A stretch of DNA of 64,000 nucleotides from Thioclava pacifica DSM 10166 (lineage in GTDB: Bacteria > Pseudomonadota > Alphaproteobacteria > Rhodobacterales > Rhodobacteraceae): contig NZ_AUND01000034.1 in NCBI RefSeq assembly GCF_000714535.1, forward strand, positions 186,001 through 250,000, in the 5' to 3' direction. Every line of letters begins with the position of its first letter. Within the stretch, counting starts at the first letter, position 1. Shown in pieces: positions 33,694 through 43,444 of this stretch. The position numbers were made by a program, and so were the translations under genes. Under the pieces are notes generated by a model. That model ran no database searches and was not told where the DNA came from. It saw nothing but the letters and a program-made list of their open reading frames with translations.

Positions 33694-35346
33694 TCAGGAA
33701 AGCGGTTTATCCGCCGGGCCGCCCAGCAGTCCGATTGCCTCATCCACGGATTGAAAGACGAATTTCGCGCCGAGGCTTGTCAGCAATCCGCTCCGGGCGA
33801 GGTCTTCTTGCGCATGGGGCGCTTCGAGCCGCGCCAAGGCGACAACAAGACCGCGCCCACGCAACTCCTCGATCAGGGCACGAAGACGGTCCGCGCCGGT
33901 CAGGTCTACCGCGAGCACGCCCGCGCATTCCAGCACCACGAGATGCGCCCCCGGCATCGCCGCAACGTGGCGACGGATCCCGCTCATGATGCCCGAAGCA
34001 TTGGCGAAATTGATCGGCGAGGTGATGCCAAGGACCAGAACGCCTTCATAGCGCTCGGGCTCTTCGTCGCTTGCCGGGCGCCGCCACCAGACGGTCGTGC
34101 CGGGCACGTTATGCAGTTCGACCACCTGCGACTGGAAGAGCGGCATCGAGGCATAGACGAGCGACAGCAGGATCGCGATCGGCAGGCCGTATTGCAGCGG
34201 CAGAAGGATGACGAGCCAAGTTGTCGCCACCGCGATCGCCCCTTCCGAGGAACTGCGCCGGATCAGGTCGGGCAAATGCGCCGAGCTCAGCAGATGCAGC
34301 GCGATATAGCTCAATACACCTGCGAGGGCGGCGGCAGGAAGATCGCTGAGTATCCCCGCGCCGAAGACGAGAAGCACCACGCCGATCACCGCCGCCGCGA
34401 GCCCTGCGAGCTGCGAGCCCGCGCCGCTTTCGCGCAGGATCTGGGTACGCGGCGGGCTCGAATTGACGCCGAACCCGCCTGCCCCGGCCGCCGCCAGATT
34501 GGCAAGTGCCAATGCGCCGAATGCGTTGCGCCTCTCGGTCGGGGAATCGGCGCCGCTCGCGCGCAGCACGACCGTGGTCTGCGACAGGCACAGGAACGCG
34601 ATGGAGATGGCCGCGGGCAGCAGGTCGATTGCACGCGCGGCGGACGAAGAGGGCCAATGCAGCCCCGCATCGCCCGCAACGCCGCGGATGCGAGGGAAGA
34701 TCTCGCCCGTCGGGTCGGCGAAGATAGCAACGGCGATCGCACAGATCAAAGCGATCAGCGGAACAGGAAACCGGCGGTTCACGGAGGCGCCGATGACGCA
34801 GGCCAGCGTGATCAATGCAGCCATGACGAAGGGCGCGAGCCGGGCTTCACCGAAGGCGTGCCAAAGCGCGCGCATGGTCTCGATCGGGCTTCCGGGCGGC
34901 AGCGACAGCCCCAGCGCCACCGGCAGACGGCCCACCAGGATATGCACCGCGATGCCGGCGAGCATCCCGGCGGTCACGGGCTTCGACAACAGCTCTGCCA
35001 CCCATTCGAGGCGCAAAAGCCAGACCGCGAGCAACATTGCCCCCACCATACCTGCCAGAAGCGCCGCATCGCCCGGAAGCGCGCCTATCGTGGCGAGCGC
35101 GGTGGCGATGAGCGGCGCGATGGTCGAATCCGCGCCGACGGAGAGCGTCGGGTTGCGCCCGACCAGCACCATCACCACGGACGCCACGGCGAAGACGATC
35201 AGCCCCTGCGCTGCGGGAAGCCCCGCGAGCTGCGCGGTGGCGAGCTGTTCGGGGATCGCGATCGCGGCCAGTGTCAGCGCGGCGAACAGATCCGCGCGCG
35301 GCGCAAAGCTCCGCAGGCTCGGGAAAACGGGCAGGCTCGGGCGCAT
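33694..35346 (-). CDS. SulP-family inorganic anion transporter with STAS domain
   Basis: A 550-residue membrane transporter. Residues about 15-400 hold the SLC26/SulP core; 'AIPEQLATAQLAGLPAAQGL' is the re-entrant helix 1 region and 'NPTLSVGADSTIAPLIA' the third-helix motif. Residues about 430-545 are a cytoplasmic STAS domain ('HLVVLECAGVLAVDLTGADRL'), where Thr replaces the Ser found in many STAS domains. SulP proteins move sulfate, bicarbonate or dicarboxylates; here the anion is not identifiable. It stands alone on its strand. Confidence 0.88.
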   Translation of the reverse strand: MRPSLPVFPSLRSFAPRADLFAALTLAAIAIPEQLATAQLAGLPAAQGLIVFAVASVVMVLVGRNPTLSVGADSTIAPLIATALATIGALPGDAALLAGMVGAMLLAVWLLRLEWVAELLSKPVTAGMLAGIAVHILVGRLPVALGLSLPPGSPIETMRALWHAFGEARLAPFVMAALITLACVIGASVNRRFPVPLIALICAIAVAIFADPTGEIFPRIRGVAGDAGLHWPSSSAARAIDLLPAAISIAFLCLSQTTVVLRASGADSPTERRNAFGALALANLAAAGAGGFGVNSSPPRTQILRESGAGSQLAGLAAAVIGVVLLVFGAGILSDLPAAALAGVLSYIALHLLSSAHLPDLIRRSSSEGAIAVATTWLVILLPLQYGLPIAILLSLVYASMPLFQSQVVELHNVPGTTVWWRRPASDEEPERYEGVLVLGITSPINFANASGIMSGIRRHVAAMPGAHLVVLECAGVLAVDLTGADRLRALIEELRGRGLVVALARLEAPHAQEDLARSGLLTSLGAKFVFQSVDEAIGLLGGPADKPLS

Positions 35347-35466
35347 CTTTCGGCAGGGCTCCGCAAAAACCGGGGGTCTTCATGACGTGTTAGGCCATCG
35401 CGCAGGATCGGTCCATCGCCTCACCGCGCTCAGCTTGCCTGTGCAACCCCGCACGCAGAGCGACCC

Positions 35467-35495
35467 TTGGAAATTCCCTCTGCGCGCATTAGGTT
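35467..35495 (+). promoter_or_regulatory. Promoter of the SufA-like gene
   Basis: TTGGAA (35467-35472) and TAGGTT (35490-35495) with 17-bp spacing lie 24 bases before ATG 35520, with GAAGGAGA as ribosome-binding site. A small GGAAATTCC inverted repeat overlaps the -35. Confidence 0.45.
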
Positions 35496-35519
35496 TGGGG
35501 GCGAAGGAGACCGCGCCCC

Positions 35520-35897
35520 ATGTTCAACGTTCCCGGACAAGATCCCGTCACCCTGACCGATGCCGCCGTCGCGCAGATCGCCAAGCTCATGTCGCGTGAA
35601 AACGCGGCCGGCTTCCGCATCGGCGTCAAAAAGGGCGGCTGCGCGGGCATGGAATACACGATGGAAGTCGCGGCCGAGGCCGGGCCCATGGATATCGTCG
35701 TCGAGAAAGGGCCCGCCCGGGTTCTCATCGCGCCGATGGCGCAGATGTTCATGCTCGGCACCGAGATCGACTACGAGACCGGTCTGCTGGAGAGCGGTTT
35801 CAAGTTCCGCAACCCGAACGTGGTCGAAGCCTGCGGCTGTGGCGAGTCGATCAAGTTCCGCGACATGGAAGCGGACGAGACGGCGCAAGAGAGCTGA
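35520..35897 (+). CDS. A-type Fe-S carrier (SufA/IscA/ErpA-like)
   Basis: A 125-residue HesB/IscA-type protein. The three cluster-ligand cysteines are in place: Cys41 (GGCAGM), Cys105 and Cys107 (ACGCGES). These carry Fe-S clusters from a scaffold to apoproteins. Which of SufA, IscA or ErpA it is cannot be told; since the window contains sufS, SufA is most likely. It lies upstream of tpiA, which has its own promoter. Confidence 0.9.
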   Translation: MFNVPGQDPVTLTDAAVAQIAKLMSRENAAGFRIGVKKGGCAGMEYTMEVAAEAGPMDIVVEKGPARVLIAPMAQMFMLGTEIDYETGLLESGFKFRNPNVVEACGCGESIKFRDMEADETAQES

Positions 35898-35921
35898 TCC
35901 GCGCCCGCGCCAATTTGCCCT

Positions 35922-35950
35922 TTGCGAGCGGACGCGCCCTGTCCTAATCT
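35922..35950 (+). promoter_or_regulatory. Promoter of tpiA
   Basis: TTGCGA (35922-35927) and TAATCT (35945-35950) are separated by exactly 17 bp, 33 bases upstream of ATG 35984. The leader contains GGGAGAGAGA as ribosome-binding region. Confidence 0.5.
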
Positions 35951-35983
35951 CCCGCGTAACGATATCAGGGAGAGAGAGACCAC

Positions 35984-36727
35984 ATGCGCAAGAAACTTGC
36001 TGCCGGCAACTGGAAGATGAACGGGCTCAAGGCCGACCTGCACGAGGTCTCGGCGCTGATCGAAGCCCATCCCCACCCGAAATGCGACGTGCTGCTGTGC
36101 CCGCCCGCGACCCTTATTGCGGGGATGTCGATGACGGCGGCGGGCCGGATCGCGGTGGGCGGCCAGGATTGCCACATGCGCAGCTCGGGCGCGCATACGG
36201 GCGACATTTCCGCGCAGATGATCCGCGATGCGGGCGGCTCCCACGTGATCCTGGGCCATTCCGAGCGCCGTGCCGATCACCATGAAACCGACGTGATCGT
36301 GCGTGCAAAGACCGAGGCCGCGATCGAGGCGGAACTCGTCGCGGTGGTCTGTGTGGGCGAAACGGAGGCACAGCGCGATGCGGGCGAAACGCTGACCCTG
36401 ATCGGCAACCAGCTCAAGGGCTCGCTGCCCGATCACGCGACCGCCGCCAATACCGTCATCGCCTACGAGCCCGTCTGGGCGATTGGCACTGGCCGCACCC
36501 CGACGCTCGAACAGATCGCGGAAGTCCATGATTTCATGCGCGAACAACTCATCAAACGCTTCGGCTCGGAGGGTGACGGGATGCGGCTGCTCTACGGTGG
36601 CTCTGTGAAGCCGTCGAACGCGGCCGAGATTTTCGCGGTCTCGAATGTCGATGGCGCGCTGGTTGGCGGTGCCTCGCTCAAGGCCGCAGATTTCGGCGCC
36701 ATCATCGAGGCGCTTTCGGCCAGCTGA
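35984..36727 (+). CDS. tpiA: Triosephosphate isomerase
   Basis: A 247-residue glycolytic enzyme. Active-site Lys11 (GNWKMN), His94 ([10 protein letters not shown]) and the catalytic Glu in '[15 protein letters not shown]' are present, followed by the phosphate-binding '[11 protein letters not shown]' and 'GALVGGASL'. It is monocistronic: its own promoter upstream and a strong terminator downstream. Confidence 0.97.
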   Translation: MRKKLAAGNWKMNGLKADLHEVSALIEAHPHPKCDVLLCPPATLIAGMSMTAAGRIAVGGQDCHMRSSGAHTGDISAQMIRDAGGSHVILGHSERRADHHETDVIVRAKTEAAIEAELVAVVCVGETEAQRDAGETLTLIGNQLKGSLPDHATAANTVIAYEPVWAIGTGRTPTLEQIAEVHDFMREQLIKRFGSEGDGMRLLYGGSVKPSNAAEIFAVSNVDGALVGGASLKAADFGAIIEALSAS

Positions 36728-36756
36728 CCGGGCATTTACACCCGACCAACGTCTTG

Positions 36757-36786
36757 CCGCCCGGTCTTCAGGCCGGGCGGTTTTTT
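36757..36786 (+). terminator. Intrinsic terminator of tpiA
   Basis: CCGCCCGG (36757-36764) pairs with CCGGGCGG (36773-36780) and is followed directly by six T residues. Confidence 0.92.
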
Positions 36787-36823
36787 GTTGCCGTAGCCAT
36801 ATTTGGGTCAGTCCAACTCGGGT

Positions 36824-36852
36824 TTGAGCGATCATGTCAAAGCACATATCGG
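36824..36852 (+). promoter_or_regulatory. Possible promoter of the RND efflux operon
   Basis: TTGAGC (36824-36829) and TATCGG (36847-36852) with 17-bp spacing lie 66 bases upstream of ATG 36919. Confidence 0.35.
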
Positions 36853-36918
36853 GGTCGCCAAGTGGGATCTCTTCGACCATAGTGCCGGCAAGGACATGCA
36901 ACAGGGCGGACAAGACAG

Positions 36919-38271
36919 ATGACGACAGCGGGCGGATTCGTTCGGCGGGCTTTGATGGTGGCGGTGCCGGCGGCACTTGGCGTGGTCGCGATCTATTACG
37001 CGGGCAATCTCAAGAGCTTGCCCGAACCCACCGAGGTGAAGCGCAATCCGACGCCGGTGCGGGTCATCACGCTCGAACCGATCGATCTGGTGCCGCGTGT
37101 CAGCGGCTATGGCACGATCGCGCCGGTGCGCGAATGGCGCGCGGTGGCGCGGATCGAGGGAGAGGTGACCGAGGTCGCCCATCCGCTCGCGCCCGGAGAT
37201 ATCGTGCCGGCCGGAACGCTCGTGTTTCGGATTGACGACAGCGATCTGAAACTCGATCTGGCCAATATCGACGCGCAACTGGCTGCCTCGAAGGTGAAGG
37301 ATGACACGGTCACGGCCAGCCTCGCGCTGGCGCAATCCGATCTCGCGCTGGTGCAGGAAGATCTCAAGCGTCAAGAGCGGCTCAACAGCCAGGGCGTGGT
37401 GACCCAAGCCGCACTGGAGGCCACGCGCCGGCAGGAACTGACCGCCCGCACCAAGGTTACCGAACTTGAAAACCAGATCACCCTGAACGGTGCCGAACGC
37501 GAGGTTCTGGGCACCCAACGCGCCTCTCTCGAACGCTCGATCGGGTTTGCCGAGATCCGCGCACCCTATGATCTGCGCGTGGCCTCGATCAGCGCCGATC
37601 TGGGGCAATATGTCAGTCGCGGTCAGGTCATGATGACCGGCGAAGGCACCGAGGCCGTTGATATTTCGGCGCAATTCCCGATTGGTCGGATCGGCCCACT
37701 GCTGCGGCTTGCCGGTGAGGGAACCGAAGTCACGGATCTCAAGGCGAAGGTGAAACTTCCCGCGCCCGAGCATCAGGTCGTCTGGCATGCAAAAGTCGAG
37801 CGGATGGGCGAAGCAATTGATGAGCGCACGCAAAGCGCCCCTGTCGTCGTCCGTGTCGAAGACCCGCAGAGCCAGAGCGTGGCGGGCGAGCGCCCTCCTC
37901 TGCGCCGCAACATGGTCATGGAGGTCGAGCTTTCCGCCCCCAAGCGCAAGGCGCTCGTGGTCCCGGTCGAAGCGGTGCAAAACGGCATGGCGCTCGTCGT
38001 CTCGGCTGAAGGTGTTTTGGAGAAGCGCCCTGTGACGACCGGTTTCGTCTCGGGCGATATCGCGGTGGTGACGAACGGGCTCAAGCCGGGCGATCAGCTT
38101 GTCGTAACCGACCCGTCGATAGCGGTCCCGGGCATGGCGGTGAAGCCGCTCGAGGATGATGCGCGCAAGGCCGAGATCATTGCCGAGGCGTTGGGACAGG
38201 CAGCGCAGGCGCCCAAGCCCGGCTCGGGCGGCGGCGCAGGCGGCGGCAAGAACAAAGAGGCCGCGCAATGA
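36919..38271 (+). CDS. RND efflux periplasmic adaptor (membrane fusion protein)
   Basis: A 450-residue HlyD/AcrA-type adaptor. An N-terminal membrane anchor (about 9-28), then a biotinyl-lipoyl half ('[37 protein letters not shown]', in parts 69-105), a coiled-coil hairpin rich in Gln/Leu (about 112-190), and 'EIRAPYDLRVASISADLGQYVSRG' returning to the lipoyl and beta-barrel domains. The last 25 residues are Gly/Ala/Lys-rich. It overlaps the RND permease gene by four bases. No outer-membrane TolC-like gene is beside them. Confidence 0.9.
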   Translation: MTTAGGFVRRALMVAVPAALGVVAIYYAGNLKSLPEPTEVKRNPTPVRVITLEPIDLVPRVSGYGTIAPVREWRAVARIEGEVTEVAHPLAPGDIVPAGTLVFRIDDSDLKLDLANIDAQLAASKVKDDTVTASLALAQSDLALVQEDLKRQERLNSQGVVTQAALEATRRQELTARTKVTELENQITLNGAEREVLGTQRASLERSIGFAEIRAPYDLRVASISADLGQYVSRGQVMMTGEGTEAVDISAQFPIGRIGPLLRLAGEGTEVTDLKAKVKLPAPEHQVVWHAKVERMGEAIDERTQSAPVVVRVEDPQSQSVAGERPPLRRNMVMEVELSAPKRKALVVPVEAVQNGMALVVSAEGVLEKRPVTTGFVSGDIAVVTNGLKPGDQLVVTDPSIAVPGMAVKPLEDDARKAEIIAEALGQAAQAPKPGSGGGAGGGKNKEAAQ

Positions 38272-41200
38272 TCCGTCTGTTTGCGGGCCACCGCACGGCG
38301 GCCAATATCCTGATGATCGCGATCTCGGGGCTGGGGCTGCTTGCCCTGCCGTTGATGCAGCGCGACACCTTCCCCGAGACGCCGCCCTCTGATGTCTCGG
38401 TGCGCATCACCTATCCGGGCGCGGCCCCGGCCGAGGTCGAGACCGGGATCTGTACCGTGCTCGATCCGGTGCTGATGAAGGTCGAGAACCTCGCCAAGCT
38501 GACATGTCTCGCACGCGAAAACGCAGCCCAGGTCACCGCCGAGATGATCGAAGGCGCGGACATGACGCGCTTTTACAACGACATCAAGGATGCGGTGGAC
38601 GGGGTGACCTCCTTCCCCGCGAAGGTCGATGATCCGGTGACGCAGATCGTCGAGCGGGTGGCCTCGGTGTCCTCTGTCGCAGTGACCGGACCGAAGGATC
38701 CGGCGGTTCTTTACGCCTATGCCCAGCATCTCGCCGATCAGCTACGCGCCGATCCCGCGATCTCGCAGGTCGACGTGAACGGGTTCTCCGATCGTGAGAT
38801 CGCCATCGAGTTCGACCGCGCGGCACTGGAGCGCTACGGCCTCGACATGACCGAGATCGGCACAGCGCTCGCGCGCTACAGCCTCGATATGCCCGCGGGT
38901 ACACTGGAGGGGCGCTCGGGTGACACCGCGATCCGCTTCCTTGGTGAAAAACGCACCCCGCAGGAGTTGGGCCAAATCCCGATCGCGGGCAGCGCAACGG
39001 GCGGCGAAGTGCGCCTGGGCGACGTGGCCAAGATCACCGCCGGGTTCTCCGACCCCGCGCAGGCCACCTATTTCGATGGCCAGCGCGCAGCGATCGTGGC
39101 GGTGTCGAAGACCGCCTCGCAGGATGCGCTGAAGGTGAAAGCCGCCCTCGATCGGCAGCTCGACAAGGCCCGCGCCGAGGCGCCTGGCAATATCACCCTC
39201 TCGATCTCGCAGGATTCCACCCAGAACATCCGCGAGCGCCTTCGCATCATCGGCACGAACGGTTTTCAGGGTCTGATCCTCGTCTTGGTGGCGATGTGGC
39301 TCTTCTTCGGGCTGCGCATGTCCTTCTGGGTCGCAATGGGCCTGCCGGTGAGCTTCCTCGGCGCGATCTTCGCGATGCAGATGCTGGGCTACACGATCAA
39401 CATGATGACGATGGTGGCGCTTCTGGTTGCGACGGGTCTGTTGATGGACGATGCGATCGTGATCTCGGAAAACATCGTGCGCCGGCGCCAAATGGGCGAG
39501 AGCGCGCAAAAGGCCGCGGTCAACGGGGTAATGCAGGTGGGGCCCGGCGTGCTGGCCTCGTTCCTGACGACCGCGATGATCATCGGCCCGCTGAGCTTCC
39601 TGTCGGGCAATATCGGGGCGCTTCTGAAATACATCCCGATCGTGCTCTTGCTGACGCTGACGATCTCGCTGATCGAAGCCTTCCTGATCCTGCCGGCCCA
39701 TATGCGCCACTCGCTGCATGGCGATCTGCGTCCGGGCCGGGTCAACCGTGCGGTCAATGGCGCCTTCGACAAGCTGCGCGACGGGATCATCGTGCCACTG
39801 GCCGAACGCGCACTACGCTATCGTTACCTGACGATCGGGCTCGCGATCCTGGTCGTCTCCCTCTCGGTCGCGCCGTTCACCGGGGGCTTCATCAAGTTCC
39901 AGAGCTTCCCGACACTGGAAAGCGACACGGTCGAGGCGCGCTTGCTTCTGGCCGAAGGCTCGCCGCTCGTCCGCACAGAGGCGCGGGTCGCCAAGGTGGT
40001 CAAAGCGCTCGAACAGCTCAATGAAGAGCTCACCCCCGAGCAGCCCGATGGCCAGCAGTTGGTGCAGAGCTATACGATCACCTATGGCGTCAATGCCGAC
40101 AGCCCGAGCAGCGGGCCCAATATGGCCACCGTCAGCGCGGCGCTGCTGCCAGCGGGCACGCGGACGACCGAGGTGGGCAAGATCCTCGACACCTGGAAGA
40201 AGCTCGTGGGGCAGATGCCCGACATGGCCGCCTTCCGGATCACCGACAAGGAACGCGGCGCGGGCGGCAAGCCGATCGACCTTCTGCTCGAGGGCGATAA
40301 CCTTGATGATCTCGCGATCACCGCACGCGAGTTGCGCAAGTTCTTCCGGGGCTTCGATGGCGTGCGCGATGTGACTTTCGATCTGCAACCCGGCAAACCC
40401 GAGATCGTGGTGCGGATGCGTCCGGCGGCTGCGAACCTCCTGGGCGTGACGCCACAGGCGCTCGCGACCGAGCTGCGCGCGGCTTTTCGGGGCGACAGCG
40501 CGGTGAGCTTTGCCGATGCCTATGGGCAGGTCGATGTCGTGGCACGCTTGGCACCGTCCGAGCGTCAGACGCTGAGCGACGTGCTGGCGCTGCGCGTACC
40601 GGGCGCGAATGGTGCGCTGGTGCCGCTTTCGGCGGTGGCCAATGTCACCGAAACGCGCGGGTTCAACACAATCACCCACGTGAACGGACAGCGCGCGGTC
40701 TCTGTGCAAGGCTCGATCAATCCGGCGGTCGCCAATGCGCGTGAACTGATGGCGGCGATGCGTGCCGATTACCTGCCGCAACTGGCGCAGAAACGTCCCG
40801 GCATCAAGGTACTCGTTCTGGGCGAAGAGGAGGACACGGCAACGACCGGGGCTTCTTTGGCGCGCTACATGACGGCAGGCGTGGTGGGCGTCTATCTGCT
40901 GCTGGCCTTCTACATGTCGAGCTTCATCCGCCCGATCGCGGTCATTGCGGCAGTGCCGCTGAGCCTCGTGGGCGTGATGTGGGGACATATGGCCCTTGGC
41001 ATGCAGATTTCGCTGCCGAGCCTCGTGGGACTTGCGACACTCGCCGGCGTCGTGGTGAACAACTCGATCCTGCTCGACGCTTTCATCGGCGAGCGGCGCG
41101 CCGCCGGGGCCGATATCATCGAGGCAGGCCGCGAGGCCGTGCGCGATCGCTTCCGCGCGATCTTCCTGACCTCGCTGACGACGATCGTCGGTCTCGGGCC

Positions 41201-41408
41201 GCTCCTCTTCGAGCAAAGCACGCAGGCGCAATTCCTGCGCCCCATCGTTGCGAGCCTCGCTTTCGGCCTGACGGCGGCGACGATCCTGTCGCTCTTCGTC
41301 ACCCCAGCGCTGCTGGCGATCCTCGAGGATTTCGGGGTGAAACTGGCGGCGAAGGATAAGGACGACGACACCGCGCCGCCGCTGCCCGACCCTGTCACGA
41401 AGGCCTGA
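38268..41408 (+). CDS. RND-family efflux permease (AcrB-like)
   Basis: A 1046-residue inner-membrane resistance-nodulation-division pump with the duplicated layout of 12 helices and two large periplasmic loops. '[17 protein letters not shown]' (about 394-410) carries the paired aspartates of the proton relay in TM4, and '[13 protein letters not shown]' is the matching TM10 sequence. The opening '[25 protein letters not shown]' is like other HAE1/efflux members with a short N-terminal helix. Export substrates are unknown. Translation is coupled to the adaptor. Confidence 0.92.
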   Translation: MIRLFAGHRTAANILMIAISGLGLLALPLMQRDTFPETPPSDVSVRITYPGAAPAEVETGICTVLDPVLMKVENLAKLTCLARENAAQVTAEMIEGADMTRFYNDIKDAVDGVTSFPAKVDDPVTQIVERVASVSSVAVTGPKDPAVLYAYAQHLADQLRADPAISQVDVNGFSDREIAIEFDRAALERYGLDMTEIGTALARYSLDMPAGTLEGRSGDTAIRFLGEKRTPQELGQIPIAGSATGGEVRLGDVAKITAGFSDPAQATYFDGQRAAIVAVSKTASQDALKVKAALDRQLDKARAEAPGNITLSISQDSTQNIRERLRIIGTNGFQGLILVLVAMWLFFGLRMSFWVAMGLPVSFLGAIFAMQMLGYTINMMTMVALLVATGLLMDDAIVISENIVRRRQMGESAQKAAVNGVMQVGPGVLASFLTTAMIIGPLSFLSGNIGALLKYIPIVLLLTLTISLIEAFLILPAHMRHSLHGDLRPGRVNRAVNGAFDKLRDGIIVPLAERALRYRYLTIGLAILVVSLSVAPFTGGFIKFQSFPTLESDTVEARLLLAEGSPLVRTEARVAKVVKALEQLNEELTPEQPDGQQLVQSYTITYGVNADSPSSGPNMATVSAALLPAGTRTTEVGKILDTWKKLVGQMPDMAAFRITDKERGAGGKPIDLLLEGDNLDDLAITARELRKFFRGFDGVRDVTFDLQPGKPEIVVRMRPAAANLLGVTPQALATELRAAFRGDSAVSFADAYGQVDVVARLAPSERQTLSDVLALRVPGANGALVPLSAVANVTETRGFNTITHVNGQRAVSVQGSINPAVANARELMAAMRADYLPQLAQKRPGIKVLVLGEEEDTATTGASLARYMTAGVVGVYLLLAFYMSSFIRPIAVIAAVPLSLVGVMWGHMALGMQISLPSLVGLATLAGVVVNNSILLDAFIGERRAAGADIIEAGREAVRDRFRAIFLTSLTTIVGLGPLLFEQSTQAQFLRPIVASLAFGLTAATILSLFVTPALLAILEDFGVKLAAKDKDDDTAPPLPDPVTKA

Positions 41409-41423
41409 ACCCTGCGCTTCTGC

Positions 41424-41451
41424 GCGCGGCGCCGATTGCATGGCGCCGCGC
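41424..41451. other. 10-bp perfect inverted repeat overlapping the htpX promoter region
   Basis: GCGCGGCGCC (41424-41433) and GGCGCCGCGC (41442-41451) are perfect reverse complements around an 8-base loop. It lies 16 bases after the RND permease stop. There is no U-tract. It could be a 3' hairpin for the efflux mRNA or an operator, since the loop contains the proposed htpX -35. Confidence 0.5.
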
Positions 41452-41463
41452 GTCACCTATATC
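41436..41463 (+). promoter_or_regulatory. Possible promoter of htpX
   Basis: TTGCAT (41436-41441) and TATATC (41458-41463) are separated by 16 bp, 43 bases before ATG 41506. TATATC is an unusually A/T-rich hexamer in this GC-rich setting. Confidence 0.4.
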
Positions 41464-41505
41464 TGCCTCGCTTGGATCACCTCAGGTGAAAGGACGCGAG
41501 AGCGC

Positions 41506-42450
41506 ATGGGATACGTCAAGACCGGGATGCTGATGGCCGCGATGACGGCCTTGTTCATGGGGCTGGGCTACCTGCTGGGCGGCACCGGCGGGATGATGAT
41601 CGCGCTGGTCGTGGCCGCCGGGATGAACGCCTTTTCGTGGTGGAATTCCGACAAGATGGTCCTGCGGATGCACAACGCCCATCCGGTGGGGCCAAATGAC
41701 CGCTCGGGCCTGTCCGAGCTGGTCGCGCAACTCGCGCGCAACGCCGGTCTGCCGATGCCCGCGGTCTATCTGCTCGACACACCCCAGCCCAATGCCTTCG
41801 CCACGGGCCGGAACCCGGAAAACGCAGCCGTCGCGGTGACGACGGGCCTGATGCACAACCTCTCGCGCGAGGAGCTTGCGGGCGTGATCGCCCATGAGCT
41901 CGCCCATATCCGCAACCGCGACACGGCGATCATGACGGTCACGGCGACCTTTGCCGGTGCGATCTCGATGCTCGCGAATTTCGCACTGTTCTTCGGCGGC
42001 TCACGCGAACGGATGGGGATCGTTGGCACACTCGCGATGATGGTCCTCGCGCCGATGGCGGCGGCACTGGTGCAGATGGCGATCTCGCGCACCCGAGAAT
42101 ATGCCGCCGACAAGGCGGGCGCGGAGATTTGCCGGAACCCGCTTTGGCTCGCATCCGCGCTTGAACGGATCGAGGCGGGGGCTGCGCGCGTCGACAACCT
42201 CACGGCCGAACGCAATCCGGCGACGGCGCATATGTTCATCATCAATCCCCTGCACGGTCAGGGTGCGGACAAGCTCTTTGCCACGCATCCATCGACCGCA
42301 AACCGCGTCGCCGCGCTGCGCCAGATGGCAGGCGGGTCCGGCGCTGTTCCGATCCCAGCCCGTCCGGCACCGCAAACCGAGATGAGAGGCTTCCGCGACA
42401 GTTCCGTGCCGCCGGTGCGGCGCAAGGATCGCTCGGGCCCCTGGGGCTGA
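41506..42450 (+). CDS. htpX: Membrane protease HtpX (M48)
   Basis: A 314-residue membrane zinc protease for quality control of inner-membrane proteins. Two N-terminal helices (about 8-26 and 28-46), then the active site HELAH at 130-134 (His130, Glu131, His134), two more helices (about 140-195), and '[16 protein letters not shown]' supplying the third zinc ligand Glu. The C-terminal tail is Pro/Arg-rich. The start at 41506 (MGYVKTGML) is the family start. Confidence 0.95.
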   Translation: MGYVKTGMLMAAMTALFMGLGYLLGGTGGMMIALVVAAGMNAFSWWNSDKMVLRMHNAHPVGPNDRSGLSELVAQLARNAGLPMPAVYLLDTPQPNAFATGRNPENAAVAVTTGLMHNLSREELAGVIAHELAHIRNRDTAIMTVTATFAGAISMLANFALFFGGSRERMGIVGTLAMMVLAPMAAALVQMAISRTREYAADKAGAEICRNPLWLASALERIEAGAARVDNLTAERNPATAHMFIINPLHGQGADKLFATHPSTANRVAALRQMAGGSGAVPIPARPAPQTEMRGFRDSSVPPVRRKDRSGPWG

Positions 42451-42471
42451 TCCCGGCGACCAGTAGCTAGA

Positions 42472-42499
42472 GCGCCCGACCGCGGGAACGGTCGGGCGC
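42472..42499 (+). terminator. GC-rich hairpin after htpX
   Basis: GCGCCCGACCG (42472-42482) pairs perfectly with CGGTCGGGCGC (42489-42499), an 11-bp stem with a 6-base loop and no U-tract. It lies 21 bases past the htpX stop and may also protect the convergent DUF2189 transcript. Confidence 0.55.
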
Positions 42500-42552
42500 G
42501 GCCCGGGCCGCAGAGGCGACACACAGGCGGGGGACGCAAGGTCGCCTCGGCG

Positions 42553-43326
42553 TCAGTAAGTGAGACGGCGATACATATGCCAGCTCGCATGGCCAAGCAC
42601 TGGCAGCACCACCAGAAGCCCGAGGAACATCGGGATCATCCCGATGAACAGGCTGGCCGCGATCGTCAGCCCCCAGACTCCCATCGAAACCGGGTTCGCG
42701 ATCACCGCGCGCATCGAGGTCAGGATCGCGGTGATGATGTCGATCTCGCGCTCCATCAGAAGCGGCAAGCCGACGACGGTGAAGGAAAACAGCGTTAGAG
42801 CGAAGACCGCACCGATGAGGGACCCGATCGCCAGCATCGCAAGACCGTTCCCGGTGAACAGGATCTCCGGCGAAGAGCTGACATTGGTGAAGGCCGACAG
42901 CCCCATGAACAGCGCGAAGGTGGTATGGGCCACGAAGACCCAGAACATGAACATCATCAGGATCAGCATCGCCATCGAGGGGATCTGCCGATCTTTCTGC
43001 GAGATGCAGCAGGCCATCACCTCACCCCAGACCAAGGGCTCCCCTCCCTCGATCCGGCGGCTGATCTCGTAAAGCCCGATGGCCGCGAAAGGCGCGAGCA
43101 GCGGAAAACCGAGCGCGAAGGGAATGAGCCACCATTCCTCGCCACGTGCCGAGAACACCATCCACAGCACAATTCCACCGAGGACGTAAAAGCCCGAAAA
43201 CACCAGCCCGAACGCGGGGGCGCGCAGAAAATCGCGCCAGCCCTCGCGCAGAACCTCCGGGATTGCCGAGACCGGCATGTCGCGAAAATGCGGCAGCTCG
43301 GACGGCTCAGACATCACTTGTTGCAT
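42553..43326 (-). CDS. DUF2189 integral membrane protein
   Basis: A 257-residue membrane protein with about six hydrophobic helices. 'EVLREGWRDFLRAPAFGLVFSGFYVLGGIVLWM' (in two pieces, about 24-56) and 'PFAAIGLYEISRRIEGGEP' (about 79-97) are characteristic of the DUF2189 family. Function is unknown in the family. AGGGAGAG precedes the ATG at 43326. It is a single gene here, convergent with htpX. Confidence 0.8.
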   Translation of the reverse strand: MQQVMSEPSELPHFRDMPVSAIPEVLREGWRDFLRAPAFGLVFSGFYVLGGIVLWMVFSARGEEWWLIPFALGFPLLAPFAAIGLYEISRRIEGGEPLVWGEVMACCISQKDRQIPSMAMLILMMFMFWVFVAHTTFALFMGLSAFTNVSSSPEILFTGNGLAMLAIGSLIGAVFALTLFSFTVVGLPLLMEREIDIITAILTSMRAVIANPVSMGVWGLTIAASLFIGMIPMFLGLLVVLPVLGHASWHMYRRLTY

Positions 43327-43444
43327 TCTTCTCTCCCTGACAGACAGGCCCTCTCCCCAAGGCCCGTGTGATCTCTCACGTGATAACGTTGCGTCACGCT
43401 CTCGTGAGCTGTCCAGAGAATTCCTCGCTGCGCTGCCGCAAGCT

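Noticed and set aside
33751-35385. 544-codon plus-strand frame opposite the SulP transporter
   Set aside because: Arg/Gln/His-rich shadow; the minus-strand protein has helices and a STAS domain.
39813-41456. 547-codon minus-strand frame opposite the RND permease
   Set aside because: Shadow frame with the same low-complexity composition; the permease is continuous and typical.
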